Source: Onchocerca volvulus
Lineage: Eukaryota; Nematoda; Chromadorea; Rhabditida; Onchocercidae
DNA length: 64,000 bases
Direction of reading: 5' to 3'
Assembly: GCA_000499405.2 (NCBI GenBank)
Contig: HG738137.1
Span: 8,138,839 to 8,202,838 of the forward strand
Part shown: positions 1 to 11,765 of the stretch, one piece after another
How the letters are laid out: each line of letters begins with the position of its first letter
Position numbering within the stretch: the stretch's first letter is position 1
Notes under the pieces: generated by a model
Database searches by the model: none
Seen by the model: only the letters and a program-made list of their open reading frames with translations
Told to the model about the DNA's origin: nothing
Position numbers and translations under genes: made by a program

Positions 1-31
<31 letters not shown>
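1..31. repeat. (TA)n microsatellite
   Basis: An uninterrupted TA dinucleotide run at the left edge of the window, so its true length is unknown. Confidence 0.95.
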
Positions 32-33
<2 letters not shown>

Positions 34-162
34 CCTCTAGAAATATTTATAATCATCTTGAAGCTGCAATAGTTTATCTTACACTTTGATACTCATGAAG
101 ACACGGAACGGGACGAGTCAAAAAATTTCTTATTATTTATTATTAATTGTCTTTATTTATTA

Positions 163-430
163 CTAGCTGGATCAGTCACGCTCCGCGTGGCCGATCCAGC
201 TAGTTTATGGGGGCCGGCTACGCTTCGCTTGTCCGGTTCCAGCTAATCTTAAACCTCCGAAAGTTCTTAAACACGCACCTTATCTATGTTAATTCAAAAT
301 CTTGAATATTGGAAAGTTCCTACCTATTGCTCTGAAATTTTGACACAACTTTACATTCGAATACGCGCATGTTTTTATACATGCGTTGCTGTAGCTCAAT
401 CTGATAAAGTGCAAAAAAAGAAAAGAGAAA
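163..430. repeat. Helitron-family terminal repeat, left end of copy 1
   Basis: It begins CTAGCTGGATC and reads back as GATCCAGCTAG at 193-203, so the first 41 bases can fold with 11-bp arms. A second GC-rich segment (204-245) follows, then a less GC-rich stretch up to about 370. The same block occurs in the same orientation at 11335 and in inverted orientation ending at 14586 and 18222. In GC content it stands far above the surrounding DNA. CTAG next to a GC-rich hairpin is the usual mark of a Helitron 3' terminus. Here the block also sits, inverted, at the other end of the copies. Compared with the 11335 copy, this one lacks the TATATAAATAAAAATG segment. Confidence 0.7.
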
Positions 431-899
431 GAACATGTTTCTAGTGTTGAGGAAAAAAAACTGATACTTTGTAATTTGATTTGTGGTTTGGTTGGATTGG
501 AGATTGATTCTTGCTATTATGATTCGGCTAGGTCGACATTAGGTGCGAGGAGGTATTTTGTGTCTTGTATGAGAGATGAATGCTGTTGAGAAAGGTTTTA
601 CTGATTGATAAAGAGTGATTCGTCATAACAGACAATTATCAAAGAACATCTAGCCAAATTAATCGCTGGGTTATTCTTTCCCTTGTCGCTGATAGGAAAG
701 AATACTGTTCAAGTAAACTGTTGAATTGTTGGTGCTGTTGCGTCGCTCTGAACTGTTGAACTAGAACACTTGGAACTCCGAATAATTGCTGTTGCTACAT
801 GATCTTTGTCGTTTATCTGTGAATTGAAGCATTTTGGTGGTAAACATGTTTGTCGTCCTTTTGAAACTATGTCGTGCTACCTCACCTTTAGTATTTCTT

Positions 900-3309
900 G
901 ATCAGCGTAAAACATGATTCCATGTTCAGCAGTCACGCGATTAAAATTGTTTTGCATTCTGGTACAATCCAACTGATGATTATAGTTTGAGCCGGCATGT
1001 TTTCATCCGCTCTATGACTGAAATATGTCTTTACTGCAAGGCTCTGAAATTTAATAGAAAACCGAAAAGGATGTGTTATGCCGCCGGAAAAATTAAACTG
1101 CCTCAACTTGAGGAACCGCTAGAGCTATTAAAAACTTTGCCGGCCGGATAAATCAACGAATCAAAGCGTCAAGAAATACAACTCGCATATCCAAATGACG
1201 TCGTTCGCTGCAGAAATCGTAACGTTATGACAAAAAATACGATACATGGAACTTGCGGTAAACTGGATTCAAATTCACCATGCATAATAGACGGGAAATA
1301 TTGTAAGCGATATCCTCGAGCAGTAATATCCAATACAGATGCAAGAAATGATGAATATCCTTTATACAGAAGATCAACAGAAGATGGCGGTAAATTAGCA
1401 ACCACGCAAATGTGGAATGGTGATATCGAAGTAGATAACCGGCTAGTTATTCCATATTCGCCTTTGCTATTAAATGCATACAAAGTGCTTAGTTCTTCCT
1501 TCGCATGTTAGTAAATGTGCCCGGTCGAACCTCCTTCAGCAATAAAAAATTGTCAACGGCGTTACACAAGCTACTTTCCGCAGTGCATATCAAGCTTTGA
1601 ATTTATTGGAGAACGGTCGACATTGGAATGTATGCATTAACGACGAATGCAACACATTAAATTCAAATCAAATTCGTACATTGTTTGGAATCATATTGAA
1701 TGTCTGCTCTCCTTCATCTCCAGCAAAGTTATGAGAGAAATATAAATCGCATATGCTGAAGATATTCTCCATTGAATAAGCAACGAAAATTCAAATATGA
1801 AATGAATTTCACAGCAGAAATCCACAACGAAGCGTTGATAATAATTGAACACTTTTGCTTACAAATCGCGAACAAAGTTCCCGATCAGTTTAAATTGCCA
1901 TCACCGAATCGCTGCTTCGTTCGATGTAGAATTGCATCGCGAACAAAATTACAACATGATTTTTTTTTGTCAGATATGCAATCAAATATTCCTAAGCTAA
2001 CCTTTGAGCAAACGGGCATTTACGATCAAAAAATGTAAACTATCAATAAGGGAGTTGAAGAAATCTTCTTTTTAGATGCACCAGGAGGAACTGATAAAAT
2101 GTTACTAATTAGATTAATTTTGGCAGCAATTTGATCTCAAAATGACATAGCTTTAGTCCTTGTATCGTCCGGAATAGCTGCAACATTACTACGAGGTGGA
2201 AGAATTGCTCATTCTTCTTTGAAATTGCGATTGAGTATGCCATTGAAACTCCTACACGAATATTTCCAAAGCATCCAGCAAGAAGAAAGTATTGAAAAAT
2301 GCAAATTTATTGTTTGGGATGAATGTACAATGGCGCACAAAAAATCAGTCGAGGGTCTTGATCGATCATTGCAAGATTTGCGTGGAAATGCCAGACCATT
2401 TGGAAAAGCATTAGTAGTGCTTGGAAGAGATTTCAGGCAAATATTATCTGCAATTCCCCAGTCGACACCAATGAACGAAATATATGCTTGCTTGAAATAC
2501 TACTTTATGGTGATACGTAAAGACGTTAGAACTAACTACAAATAGGGTGTTCAGCTGCAACACGATCGAGCAGCTGGGATATTCTCACATCAGTTGCTGG
2601 AAATTGGGAAAGGAAAAGTGGCGGTTGATCTGACCTCAGGACGAATTTCATTGCCTCAAAACTCTTACAATTTTGTAATCAAAAGAAGGGTTGGCTGAAA
2701 AGTATTTCCCGATATTCAAACCAATTGTAAGAATCATGATTAGCTAAGTGAACGAACTATTCTTGCCTCCATGAATAAATACATCCGGTGAACTTCACAC
2801 TAATATTTATTCTGACATTCAAAGCGGGGCAGTAACATAAAGTCCGTCGATACTGTTATGGAGACAGAGGAAGCGGTCAATTATCCAACAGAATTTATGA
2901 ATTCATCTGATCTGCCAGGGATGCCATCGTATGTACTGCAGCTGAAAATTGGCATGCCAATTCTTATGTTGCGAAATATCAACCAGCCAAAACTTTGCAA
3001 CGACACACAGCTTGCAGAAAAAAAATTAATGAGCAATGTCGTAAAGCAACATTCTTGCCAGACCTATCAAAGGTGGAGATGTCCTTATTCTTCGAATTCC
3101 TATTACTCGAACGGATATGCCATTTCAGTTTAAAAGATTGCAATTCCCTAATTCGATTGACGTTTGCATTCATCATCAACAAAGTTCAGGGTCAATCTTT
3201 GGAATTGTGCGATTTAGATCTAGAGACCGATTGCTTCTCACATGGAAAATTATATGTTGCATGTTCTAGAATCATCAAACCAGATAATCTCTACATCTAC
3301 ACAGAATAA
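900..3309 (+). pseudogene. Helitron Rep/helicase pseudogene, copy 1
   Basis: Broken coding sequence of a Helitron transposase. Around 1025-1110 a CxxC-type segment resembling 'CPYCKALKFN' of the Helitron N-terminus is visible. 1227-1511 reads IHGTCGKL, then YPLYRR and VDNRLVIPYSPLL, the conserved block that follows the Rep domain. The HUH nuclease stretch that should lie between them is missing, because the N-terminal part jumps directly to the post-Rep block near 1215. 1530-2040 is the helicase leader, 2040-2545 holds Pif1 motifs I and II, and 2858-3309 holds the C-terminal motif with YVACSR. Walker A reads GGTDKM rather than the GGTGKT seen at 12970. Stops and frame changes occur throughout, so this is dead. 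Confidence 0.85.
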
Positions 3310-3329
3310 CAAAAAATATTGTATACTCT

Positions 3330-3500
3330 TCAGATAATTGAAGATTCAAAGAGTGCGAAATTGTGTTGATCAGAATCAATCCTTGATGTGTCAAATTAAC
3401 TTATCATAGTGGCACATAGCAGATATTTAAGGATTTGCCCGATGAAATCCCTAAAAGGGGACTAATTTACCGACGAAATCCCTAAAAATCCTAAAAATAG
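3330..3500. repeat. Dispersed repeat with about 30-bp internal repeats
   Basis: This stretch, with 'GATTCAAAGAGTGCGAAATT' at its start, matches 23868-24150 in the same orientation. Both end in a short array whose unit reads roughly ACTAATTTACCGACGAAATC followed by a CTAAAAA-rich part. It joins the Helitron pseudogene just after its last coding motif, so it has either been inserted there or belongs to a longer mosaic element. Confidence 0.6.
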
Positions 3501-3745
3501 GGTTATTATTAATTATTACTATTACTATTAACTATTATTTATAATAATTATTACAATTATTAATTATTATCACTACTAATTATTATTATTAATTATTATT
3601 GTTACTAATTATTATTATTAAATATTATTGTTTGTTATTATTTATTATTATTAATCATCATTTATTATTATTTACTGTTATTTATTATTATGTATTATTA
3701 TTTACTACTGTTTGTCATTAATTATCAATTATTAATCAATATTAG
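3500..3745. repeat. (TTA/ATT)n simple repeat
   Basis: Imperfect trinucleotide repeat of TTATTA type with occasional C and G. A similar tract in the complementary orientation (AATAATAAT) occurs at 16980-17170 and 17430-17510, also inside Helitron-derived sequence. Confidence 0.85.
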
Positions 3746-4165
3746 AGAACTGGGAGGAAAAAGTGGATGAGAGAAAAAAGGAAGGCGGGTTATTATCATC
3801 ATTAGAGAGATTGGGAAAAGAAGGAGAATGAGAGAAAAAAGTAAGACTAACTGTTATTACTGTTGGAGAGATGTGCGGAAGGAGAATGAGAGAAAAAAGG
3901 AAGGCTGGCAGTTGTTACTATTAGAGAGATGCGCGGAAGAAGGAGAATGAGAGTAAAAAGGAAGGCGGAGCTAACAAACTCCGATACCTCACTTATTTTC
4001 AGTTGTCACGTACGTGACACGTGAAAAAAGTAATTATATTTACTCATTAAGAAAGTCTGCTGGAGTACAAGGTTGTGTCAAAATTTGAAAACAATCGGTG
4101 GAGAACTTCCCGGAGAGGTATGGTTAGTAACAGGTAACATTTAAATTTTTATTTATATAGATTAA
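3744..4165. repeat. Helitron-like terminal block with purine-rich tandem repeats and dyad
   Basis: Four imperfect copies of a roughly 65-bp purine-rich unit (AGAGAGATGCGCGGAAGAAG, then GAGAATGAGAG) run to about 3965. A perfect 14-bp palindrome GTCACGTACGTGAC follows at 4005-4018, and then an end segment finishing TTTATATAGATT at 4165. The whole block is the inverted counterpart of 11764-12100. Its right boundary falls in what should be intron 2 of the GPCR pseudogene at 4267-5318, so it truncates that gene. Confidence 0.65.
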
Positions 4166-4266
4166 AAACTGTTGTAAAGCAGTAGATAATTCAACTGAAG
4201 CTCATTTGTTCAAATATTCTTCAAAAATCGCTTTGCTTATTCTTCAAGGAATTCAATAAATCATAC

Positions 4267-5318
4267 CGAAGACTGATAACCATACGAGGATAATCAGAAA
4301 ATACAGCCTTGCTGACTTGAAAAAAGCATTGTATTTCGGTAAAATAAACACCACAAAGCGATTCAATGCCAACAAAAATGAAAAATGGAGTAGAGCATAG
4401 ATTGAAAAAGTAGTGAAGGTTGAGAATGTGTTATTAATCTACATCGTGTGGTTCGCTAAAACATAAGCAAATTATTTATTGAAAGAAATTTTTTTTATTG
4501 TTGTGGTGAAAATATTCTGATTCAACAATCTTCAAAAAAGCTCTCAAAGAAAAACTATGAAAGCATATTCAAAAAATTTCAATTAAATATTTCGAATTAT
4601 TAATTTTAATAAAGGTTCAATTTTGTATTTCGAATTCCTCTCGGAAAGCATTCGATATAATTTGCGTACAGTAGAAATTGAATTTACCACTTATTATTAT
4701 TAATGCAAAGAAATTTTATTTCTGTTCCCTAAGAAGTATACGGAAGAAAATTTTGGTAAGCAATGTCCATGCTGTTAAAATATTTTATAGCGGAATTAGA
4801 AATCTAAATTATTTACTAAATTAGTTGCTTTAAAAGTTTCATTATTACTAATTACTAGTAGTTGCATTAGCAATATTACCTGCGTTCTTCACATTATCAT
4901 TTATAAAAAAATTATTTAAAACAATTAAGCTGGAAAGCGAATGGAACCAAAGTGATATATCCACTGGATGTAAACGAAATAACTTACCATATGAACTGTT
5001 TTTAGTTTGTAATATTTCAGGAATTACAACAACTAGTTGTGGAAGAAAAGCCATAAAATGGGAAATAATTAGTTGTAATGCGATAAGAACAAATGCTTGA
5101 CTGTAATTATCTTGCCGTCTGCAGAATAATACAATAGCCATCAATAAATTAGTAGTAATACCGTATAGCAAGAAAATAATAAAAAGTAGAACTGCTGTGT
5201 ATTTCATAGTCTTATGATGCTCGTCTCTTATGTCAAATATATTTGTTGTATTTTTTTCCTGACAAACTGAGGGGAATATTAGATGTAATATAATAACAGA
5301 GTAAGATCGAGTCACCAT
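4267..5318 (-). pseudogene. 7TM chemoreceptor pseudogene, copy 1 (two exons, nonsense codon)
   Basis: Exon 1 (5318-4988) starts with a hydrophobic leader (MVTRSYSVIILHLIF) and carries TM1 and TM2, ending at a GTAAGT donor in phase 1. Exon 2 (4455-4267) begins after TTTTAG and carries TM3, the ALNRFVVF motif and TM4. In exon 2 the sixth codon is TAG (4441-4439), where the intact paralogue at 18453-20826 has TGG (Trp91). The rest of exon 2 is still open and well conserved, so inactivation looks recent. Exons 3-5 are absent: within about 100 bp of exon 2 the sequence becomes the repeat block ending at 4165. Other family members and splice phases match the intact copy exactly. Confidence 0.8.
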
Positions 5319-6290
5319 TATCTTAAGTGATAAGCTCCTTTAATATGATAGGAAAGAATTTCAACTGGCGTGAAATTTCAATATCGAAGTAAAGTTTCTA
5401 AAAATTGCGATTCGAATTTACAAAATAACAAATGCCATCGTTAATGAGAATGCAATAATATTAGAAAAAAAAAATTAACACAATTCAAATAAAAATTTGT
5501 TTCAATAAAGCATTATCTTTATAGCTGCCATATGCAATGCAATTAGCTAGGCTACTTTTATTATCTGATTTGATTCGGCTTGAAGTATACAGATGAATGT
5601 GATTTATAATGAGCATTTATTTCTATACATTTCCTCTTATTTAATCAAGCAGTGTTTGACGCAGTAATTTATAACATTTAAAAGCTCTTGACCTTTTCAG
5701 TTCATGCAAGTGATTTGAGAACGAAAACATAAATTTCATTCATTTACGCAGTAAGTATTCAAAAAAAGATATATTCTTGAGTTATTAGTTATGGTTCTTG
5801 AAAACTTGAATAATTTGCGGTATAAAATAATCAATTTCAGAAGAATGTAATGATGGATTAATTAAAAAAATGGTCTAACAAATAAGATTTCGAAATTGTA
5901 ATTTGCATAAATCTCACTTCCTTTAACCCATTTCTTTTTTTTTTTTTGTACATCCGAAGAATATGTCCAATTTATTTTTCACATTTTCAATTTTTTCTAG
6001 TCCATTAAATTTTTTAAATATTAAAGTAGTTTGTTTCATCGATTTTGTACAGATAAAACTTAAATATGTACAGGGTAATTTCTAGAGATTTTATTTTATA
6101 TTTATTAAACCATGATTGATTTCCAAACATTTAAGTTACTATTAAAAAAAATTTGCTTCAATTTCGAGACTCAATATTTTGTTGACATTATTCGAATATC
6201 ATTACGTCTTATTATATGAATTGATTATAACCTTTTATGTTTTAATGTCATAATTAGTCAATCGGTTATATGTTAATCTGATATATTATT
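5319..6290 (-). promoter_or_regulatory. Conserved 5' flank of GPCR copy 1
   Basis: About 950 bp upstream of exon 1 is similar to the flanks of copy 2 (about 6990-7980) and copy 3 (about 20830-21900). Recognisable shared stretches include the AGCATTTATTT / ATCAAGCA / AAAAGCTCT region near 5610-5690 and a poly-T stretch near 5935. Near 6285 the match ends and the sequence switches to intron 1 of copy 2, marking the tandem junction. No individual factor site can be named. Confidence 0.5.
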
Positions 6291-6648
6291 GAAATTGTAT
6301 TTCAAATTTTTCTCGAACAATATTCGATGCAATTTAGCATCATAGAAATTGAATTTATCACTTATTATTAATGCAAGAAAATTTTAGTTCCTGTTCTCTA
6401 AGAAGAATACGAATGGAAAAATTTGGTCAGCACTGGTCCACGTTGTTAAAATATTTTATATGTGAACTAGAGGTCTAACTTATTTGCTAAATTAGTTTCA
6501 TTATATACTCGTTACCACTGTAGTTTCATTGTCAATAATACCTTCGTTCTTCAAATTTTCATTAATAAAAAATTATTTAAAACAATTAAGCTAGAAAGCG
6601 AATAATCCTAAAGTAATATATCCACTGGATGTAAATGAAATAACTTAC

Positions 6649-6990
6649 CATATGAACTGTGTTTAGTTTGTAATATTTCAGGAATTACAACAACTAGGAA
6701 TGGAATAAAACCCAGAAAATGAGAAATAATTAGCTGTAATGCGATAAGAACAAATACTTGATTGTAAAACTTCTCTTGCCGTCTGCGTAATAATACAATA
6801 GCCATCAATAAAATAGTAGCAATACCGTATAGAAAGAAAATAATAAAAATTAGAACTGCCATATATTTAATTATTTAGTATTTAATTAGTCGTCTCTTAT
6901 GCCAAACATATTTTTCGTATTTTTTTTCTGACAAATTGACGAAAATATTAGAAATAATATGAAAATACAGTAAGAATGAGCCACCAATCT
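6649..6990 (-). pseudogene. 7TM chemoreceptor pseudogene, copy 2 (first exon only)
   Basis: Only the first-exon region survives. The leader start codon is lost (TTGGTGGCT in place of ATGGTGACT-like sequence), and the leader frame meets a stop just before TM1. The TM1-TM2 part (6862-6649) stays open and ends at the same GTAAGT donor as the paralogues. The region where exon 2 should lie is not homologous to it. After part of intron 1 the sequence runs straight into the conserved 5' flank of copy 1 at about 6285. That fits loss of exons 2-5 by unequal exchange between tandem copies. Confidence 0.75.
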
Positions 6991-7985
6991 TTTAATTGAT
7001 AAGCTCTTTTAAAACGATAGGAAAGAAAGAATTTCAACGGGGCGTGAAATATCAATATCCTGAAATATAAGCTTCTAAAACTTGCGATTTGAATTTGCAA
7101 AACAATAAATGTTTGAATGCGTTAACACTATTTAAAAAAAACATTTATGAAAAGCTTCATTTTCCTAATCTAGTTGTCATATGAAATGCTATTAGTAATG
7201 TCACTTTTATTGTTTGATTTGTTTCGGCCTGAATAAATGCTCATTGTAAATAACATTTGTACAAATGAATGAGCATTTATTTATAATGAGCATTTATTTT
7301 GATACATTGCCTCTAGATTTTATCAAGCAATGTTTGATGCAGTAATTAACAACATTTAAAAGCTCTAGCCTTTTTCAGTTTATGCAAGTGATCTGAAGAA
7401 GAAATACATAAGTTTCATTCATTCACTCAACAGTAATTATAATTAAGTGGTTTTTAAAAGTTCAAATAATTTACGGTTTGAAATAATCAATTGCAGAAGA
7501 ATGATGGAGTAACTAAAAAATGGTCTTGCAAACAAGACATTGAAGTTGCATTTCCCTAAATCTCACTTTCTCTCACCCATTTCTTTTTTTTTTTTTTTTT
7601 TTTTTTGCACATCCGAAGAGCAAGTCCGATGTATTTTTCACATTTTCAATTTTTTCTAGTCCATTAGAATTTTTAAGTACTAAAGTAGTTTGCTTTTTCA
7701 TTTTTGTACAGATACAACTTTAATATTTGCAGGATAATTTCTATAGATTTTCACATTTATTAAATTCTGATTAATTTCCAACATTTAAGATACTTCGCAA
7801 ATACTTGCTTCAATTTCGAACCTCAATATTCTGTTGACATATTCGAATATCATTACATCTTATTATATGAACGTATTCAATATTGTATATTTAATTTGCG
7901 TATTAAGTCGAAATTATCGCCTTTCATGTTGTAATGTCATAATATGTCAACCGGTTATATGTTAATCTGATATAAATCTGTTGTA
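6991..7985 (-). promoter_or_regulatory. Conserved 5' flank of GPCR copy 2
   Basis: Homologous along most of its length to the flanks of copies 1 and 3, including a long poly-T run at 7584-7606 and the 'GTCAACCGGTTATATGTTAA' segment near 7938. An additional short inverted repeat of CATTTATT type lies near 7230-7300. Confidence 0.5.
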
Positions 7986-8889
7986 CACACTATATTGACA
8001 TTTAGCAAATAGTAATGTCCATCGTATCATCATGATTTGAATTCCTCTATTATTGTCAATAAAGCATTTATTTTTAAGAAAATCTATTAAATGAACTTAC
8101 TTTAAACTGATGAGAATGATGGATACTTTCTTTAAGTACTGTGACAATATTTGATGTCAGAAAGAGTTTTATAATCTTTGATCACCATATGATGAAAAAT
8201 GATTAAGAGTATTTAAGACTAATAATAAATAAAAAAGAGGAAGTAACTGGGTTTATTCGATATTCATTGACGGTATATGTCCTAAAGATATAAATTCAAA
8301 ACCAAACATAAATACATTCGTCCTAAATATACATTTTGAATTTGGATAAATGCAAATATATGTATCCAAATTCAAAATATATATTTGTATGAGAAATTCG
8401 AATTATATCAGTCACTAAATTCAAAATTCCACGTTTGTATATTTATGAAACAAAACTGAATTCATTTTATATGCTCACAAATTGATATATTTCACGTCTT
8501 TATTTCGTTCACTATTTCCCTGTCTTCATAATTTCTCTTCAATGAATATTCCAACATTTTTTTTTTTTAATTTTAATAGATTTACGTAATAATTCATCGA
8601 ATGGAAAAAATGGAAAATGGAAGGAATAAATATCAAATACATAAATGCATAATGAATTCCTGTTGAATTATAAAATGAAACCAAATATTGCGGCTACTTT
8701 ATTACAGTGTCTTTTTCAATCTTCGCTCTCGTCATTTGTCTAATTAATAAATCTTTATAATAATTATCCATCAATTATTCAAAGACAGAATGTTATTTAT
8801 TTTGCTTTTTTAATTTAATTAATGCCTTCATATTATTTTGAATAAATAATAGTATATACATCCATATAAATGGAAACGTTAATCTTTCG
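7986..8889. other. Intergenic stretch, no gene seen
   Basis: AT-rich DNA without a convincing reading frame. It holds one clear short inverted repeat at 8333-8348 / 8363-8378 (ATTTTGAATTTGGATA and its complement, 14-base loop). Confidence 0.6.
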
Positions 8890-9410
8890 TTGTGGCTTTT
8901 CACATAATTTTGCAAATTCTTCATCAGTTGCTTTCAAATATTGACATAGCGATCATTCGAACAGGCATGTGTTTTTATCAAGATATATGTTTTTTTTTTC
9001 CTGTCACATTACATCCTACTTCATGGAAATTGATGTGGTTTGAGTATGCAACGCTCGGTAACTTCGGTAGTGCGTATTCCAATTCAACGTACTCTCCATA
9101 GTTCAGAGCAACAGATGAGAATTTTCGAAGATTTTGATTTGATGAATGTTAGTATCTTGTAATACCTTAAATAAAATTTCAAAAAGCGACACAGCATTAG
9201 CAAGAATCCAAATTCAATTGAGCAGTTTAGAATCCAAGATCATGTTCAGTGACAAGCTAGTTTCTAGCAAATTATGGGTAAAATCGATCTGCTTTAGTTC
9301 ATCCAAATAATGCTTCAGAAAAGATCAAACTTGAGTCATCGTTTTACCATAGCGAATGAAAGCATCGATTAATTGCAAATCAAATTGAGGAAGTTCGGTC
9401 ATCAGCGAAC
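8890..9410 (-). pseudogene. Degenerate minus-strand reading frame of unknown origin
   Basis: Read on the minus strand from about 9405 downwards, one frame runs with few stops and ordinary amino-acid composition (TELPQFDLQLIDAF, later LDELKQIDFTHNLLETSLS and LFEILFKVLQDTNIHQ). I do not recognise a family. The stops and the flanking transposon sequence suggest a decayed mobile-element or captured gene fragment. It could also be chance. Confidence 0.25.
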
Positions 9411-9970
9411 GACCGAAAAAGACAAAGAATGGATCGAATTCGAGAAGAGCAACTTGCAGCCAGATTTGAGAATGCAAAGTTACGAGCACGTAGTCGTGTT
9501 CTGGCGTTTCAGATTTGCTTTGTTCTGAACAGAATAAATTAGATTAGAGAGAAATAGGAGATCAGTATCAAAAACGACTCCATGTTCAGCAATCGCACAG
9601 TTACCATCGCCTTACATTCCGGTATAATCCAGCTGATGATTATAGTTTGAGATCGCATATCCCCTCGGCACTATGACTGAAGTATGTCCTTATTGCAAGG
9701 CTCTGAAATTTAATGGAGAAAAGAAAGGAATGTTTTGCGCACCGAAAAATTAAATTGTCTCAGTTTGAAGAAGCGCCAGAGCTATCAAAAAACTTTTCTT
9801 GTCAATATATTGCCGAATCAAAGCATTTCCTATTCATTATCAGGAAATATAAGTCCTGCTTCCAAATAAAGTCGTTCGGCGCAGAAATCGTAGCAAATCA
9901 TTTCATGCCTACTTTCAAAGTGAAAAGGCAAATTTTTCAAATTAATCACTTTCCTAAAATTAGTGAATAA
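9405..9970 (+). pseudogene. Helitron N-terminal coding fragment
   Basis: 9405-9500 encodes a basic stretch (RKRQRMDRIREEQLAARFEN) of the kind found at the N-terminus of Helitron proteins. 9680-9740 reads CPYCKALKFNGEKKGMFC, matching the segment at about 1025-1110 in copy 1. 9870-9930 reads SFGAEIVANHFMPTFKVK, the block preceding Rep. Stops and frameshifts separate these blocks and nothing beyond the pre-Rep region is present. Confidence 0.7.
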
Positions 9971-11140
9971 ATTATCAAATCTTCATTACTGTACATTTCT
10001 TTTTCATTTTTGTGAATTAGTTAAGCAGAAAAATTTGCAAAATTTGCAATGATTTACAAAATTGAAGTTTCTTTTAATCCATTTCGTGTTCAATTTTACT
10101 TTTCTACGAGGAAAAACATATTAAAGCGCTGTCCCAAATGCTCGAGCAGCCACTGACATCGATCAAGATAATCAATTTTGCGTCAATCTCAAATTCGTGG
10201 TTATTTTATTAGACTTCATAGAGATCATTTTTCTAATCTGATAGAAAGCTATTGCTGAAATTTCTGGCGAAAATCACTTTAGTGTCTGACATGTTGTTTT
10301 GAGATAACACATCCTGGCCAATGAGGTTCTAATAAACTCACTTGGATTTTTTTCATAATATGGTCAGAGTAATCTGCAATAAACAAAAATTTTAGTCGCA
10401 AATGAAAGAAAACATGATAATAACAATGTATGCTTTTTTGGAACAAAATGAGCCTTAATTACACAATTTTTGCCATTGCTCAAAGCCATTTGTCACCAAG
10501 TTATGACAAAGATTTAGTGATAAAATTCAAATGAAAAAAAAAGAGCTTTACTTTATATTATTCATGCAAAATTTGCAACTGAATAGCCTGCAGTCTCTGA
10601 GCCGATCACAATGATTATACTACGCTCTTTGAACATAAGATATGACCAACCTAGTGGTTTTGTTTTTACAGATACGAAATTTGTCCTACCCAGTCTTCGA
10701 TAATATGTTTCGCATTATTTTACATCGAGTGTATAACTGTTGGAATCATTTTTGTAATTTTTGCATAAATTTTAGTCAAAATTTAAAAATTTGGAAAATA
10801 TTGAAGTAGTATGAACGATATTGCATGGCTTACAATAAATGCAAGCATAATGAAAGATCTCAAATTCATTGTTATCGACGAAATAAATTTAGAATATAAT
10901 CAGCAATGATATGAAGAACGATTTTAGCATTTGATTCCGTCTAAACCATTTCATTTAATTACTTCTTATTGCTAGTAAAATTTTAATTTCCTGAATTAAG
11001 GATAAACATCGAAATGATGTCAATTAACTGTGATATGTAGCAAATCTGTTTATGAAAATTGCAAAATTTATTTCGATTAGTTCACAAAGTGCCAAAATAA
11101 AAATCGTGAATGATAGATTGAATGATAGATTTGTTTTCTG
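9935..11140. repeat. Dispersed repeat family, copy A
   Basis: Segments here match the region 26690-29550 in the same orientation. 9935-10110 matches 27645-27815, 10135-10700 matches 26700-27330, and 11040-11140 matches 29450-29545. The order differs between the two places and 28300-28900 of the second copy is interrupted by Helitron sequence. No gene is recognisable. A 27-bp segment at about 10760-10790 (TTGCATAAATTTTAGTCAAA) recurs inverted at about 11272-11305. Confidence 0.6.
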
Positions 11141-11143
11141 TTT

Positions 11144-11144
<1 letters not shown>

Positions 11145-11197
<53 letters not shown>

Positions 11198-11206
11198 TCA
11201 AAATTT

Positions 11207-11251
<45 letters not shown>

Positions 11252-11332
11252 ATTATATATATATATATATAATAAAATTTTGACTAAAATTTATGCAAAA
11301 ATTAAAAAATATATATAAGAATATATATATAT
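11145..11332. repeat. (TA)n microsatellite
   Basis: Three long TA runs separated by short AAGTCAAAATTTTATT-type spacers, one of them inverted relative to the other. Confidence 0.95.
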
Positions 11333-11334
11333 AT

Positions 11335-11765
11335 TAGCTGGACCCGGCCACGCTCCGCGATCCAGCTAGTCTATGGAGCCCAGGCATGCTTCGCGATCTG
11401 GCTTCAGATAATCTATATAAATAAAAATGTCGATCATCGTTTGTTCAAAAACCTTAAACTTCCGAAAATTCTTAAAGACGCGTCTTATTTATGTTAATTC
11501 AAAAACTTAGATATCGGAAAGTCCTTAACCTATTGCTTTGAAATTTTGATGCAACATTGCATTCGAATAGGCAAATGTTTTTAAATAAGTAAGGCGAGCA
11601 ATTCAAGTTTTGTTTTTTGCTTTGTGAGAAATGTGATTCGTTTATTTTTTGATCTGTGGAGAATGTAGTTGCGTCGCACAAATGTCGAGGTCATGATAAT
11701 GCATGCTCAAATGCTTCGTTCAAGCAATTTGAAGATTTAAGGATCTCTGACCTCTAATCAATTTT
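11335..11765. repeat. Helitron long inverted terminal repeat, left arm
   Basis: Starts AGCTGGACCCGGCCACGCTC, passes a second GC-rich hairpin half, then TCTATATAAATAAAAATG at 11409, and continues to about 11765. The reverse complement of nearly the whole block is found at 17740-18222, and of its first 250 bases at 14310-14586. It is therefore an inverted terminal repeat of at least 250 and up to about 430 bp. The left arm of copy 1 at 163 is the same sequence. Confidence 0.75.

Noticed and set aside
380..420. tRNA-like A-box string (TGTAGCTCAATCTGATA)
   Set aside because: No B box or cloverleaf follows, and it lies in the Helitron terminal region.
11052..11318. Open frame of Tyr-Ile repeats
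   Set aside because: It is the translation of the (TA)n microsatellite.
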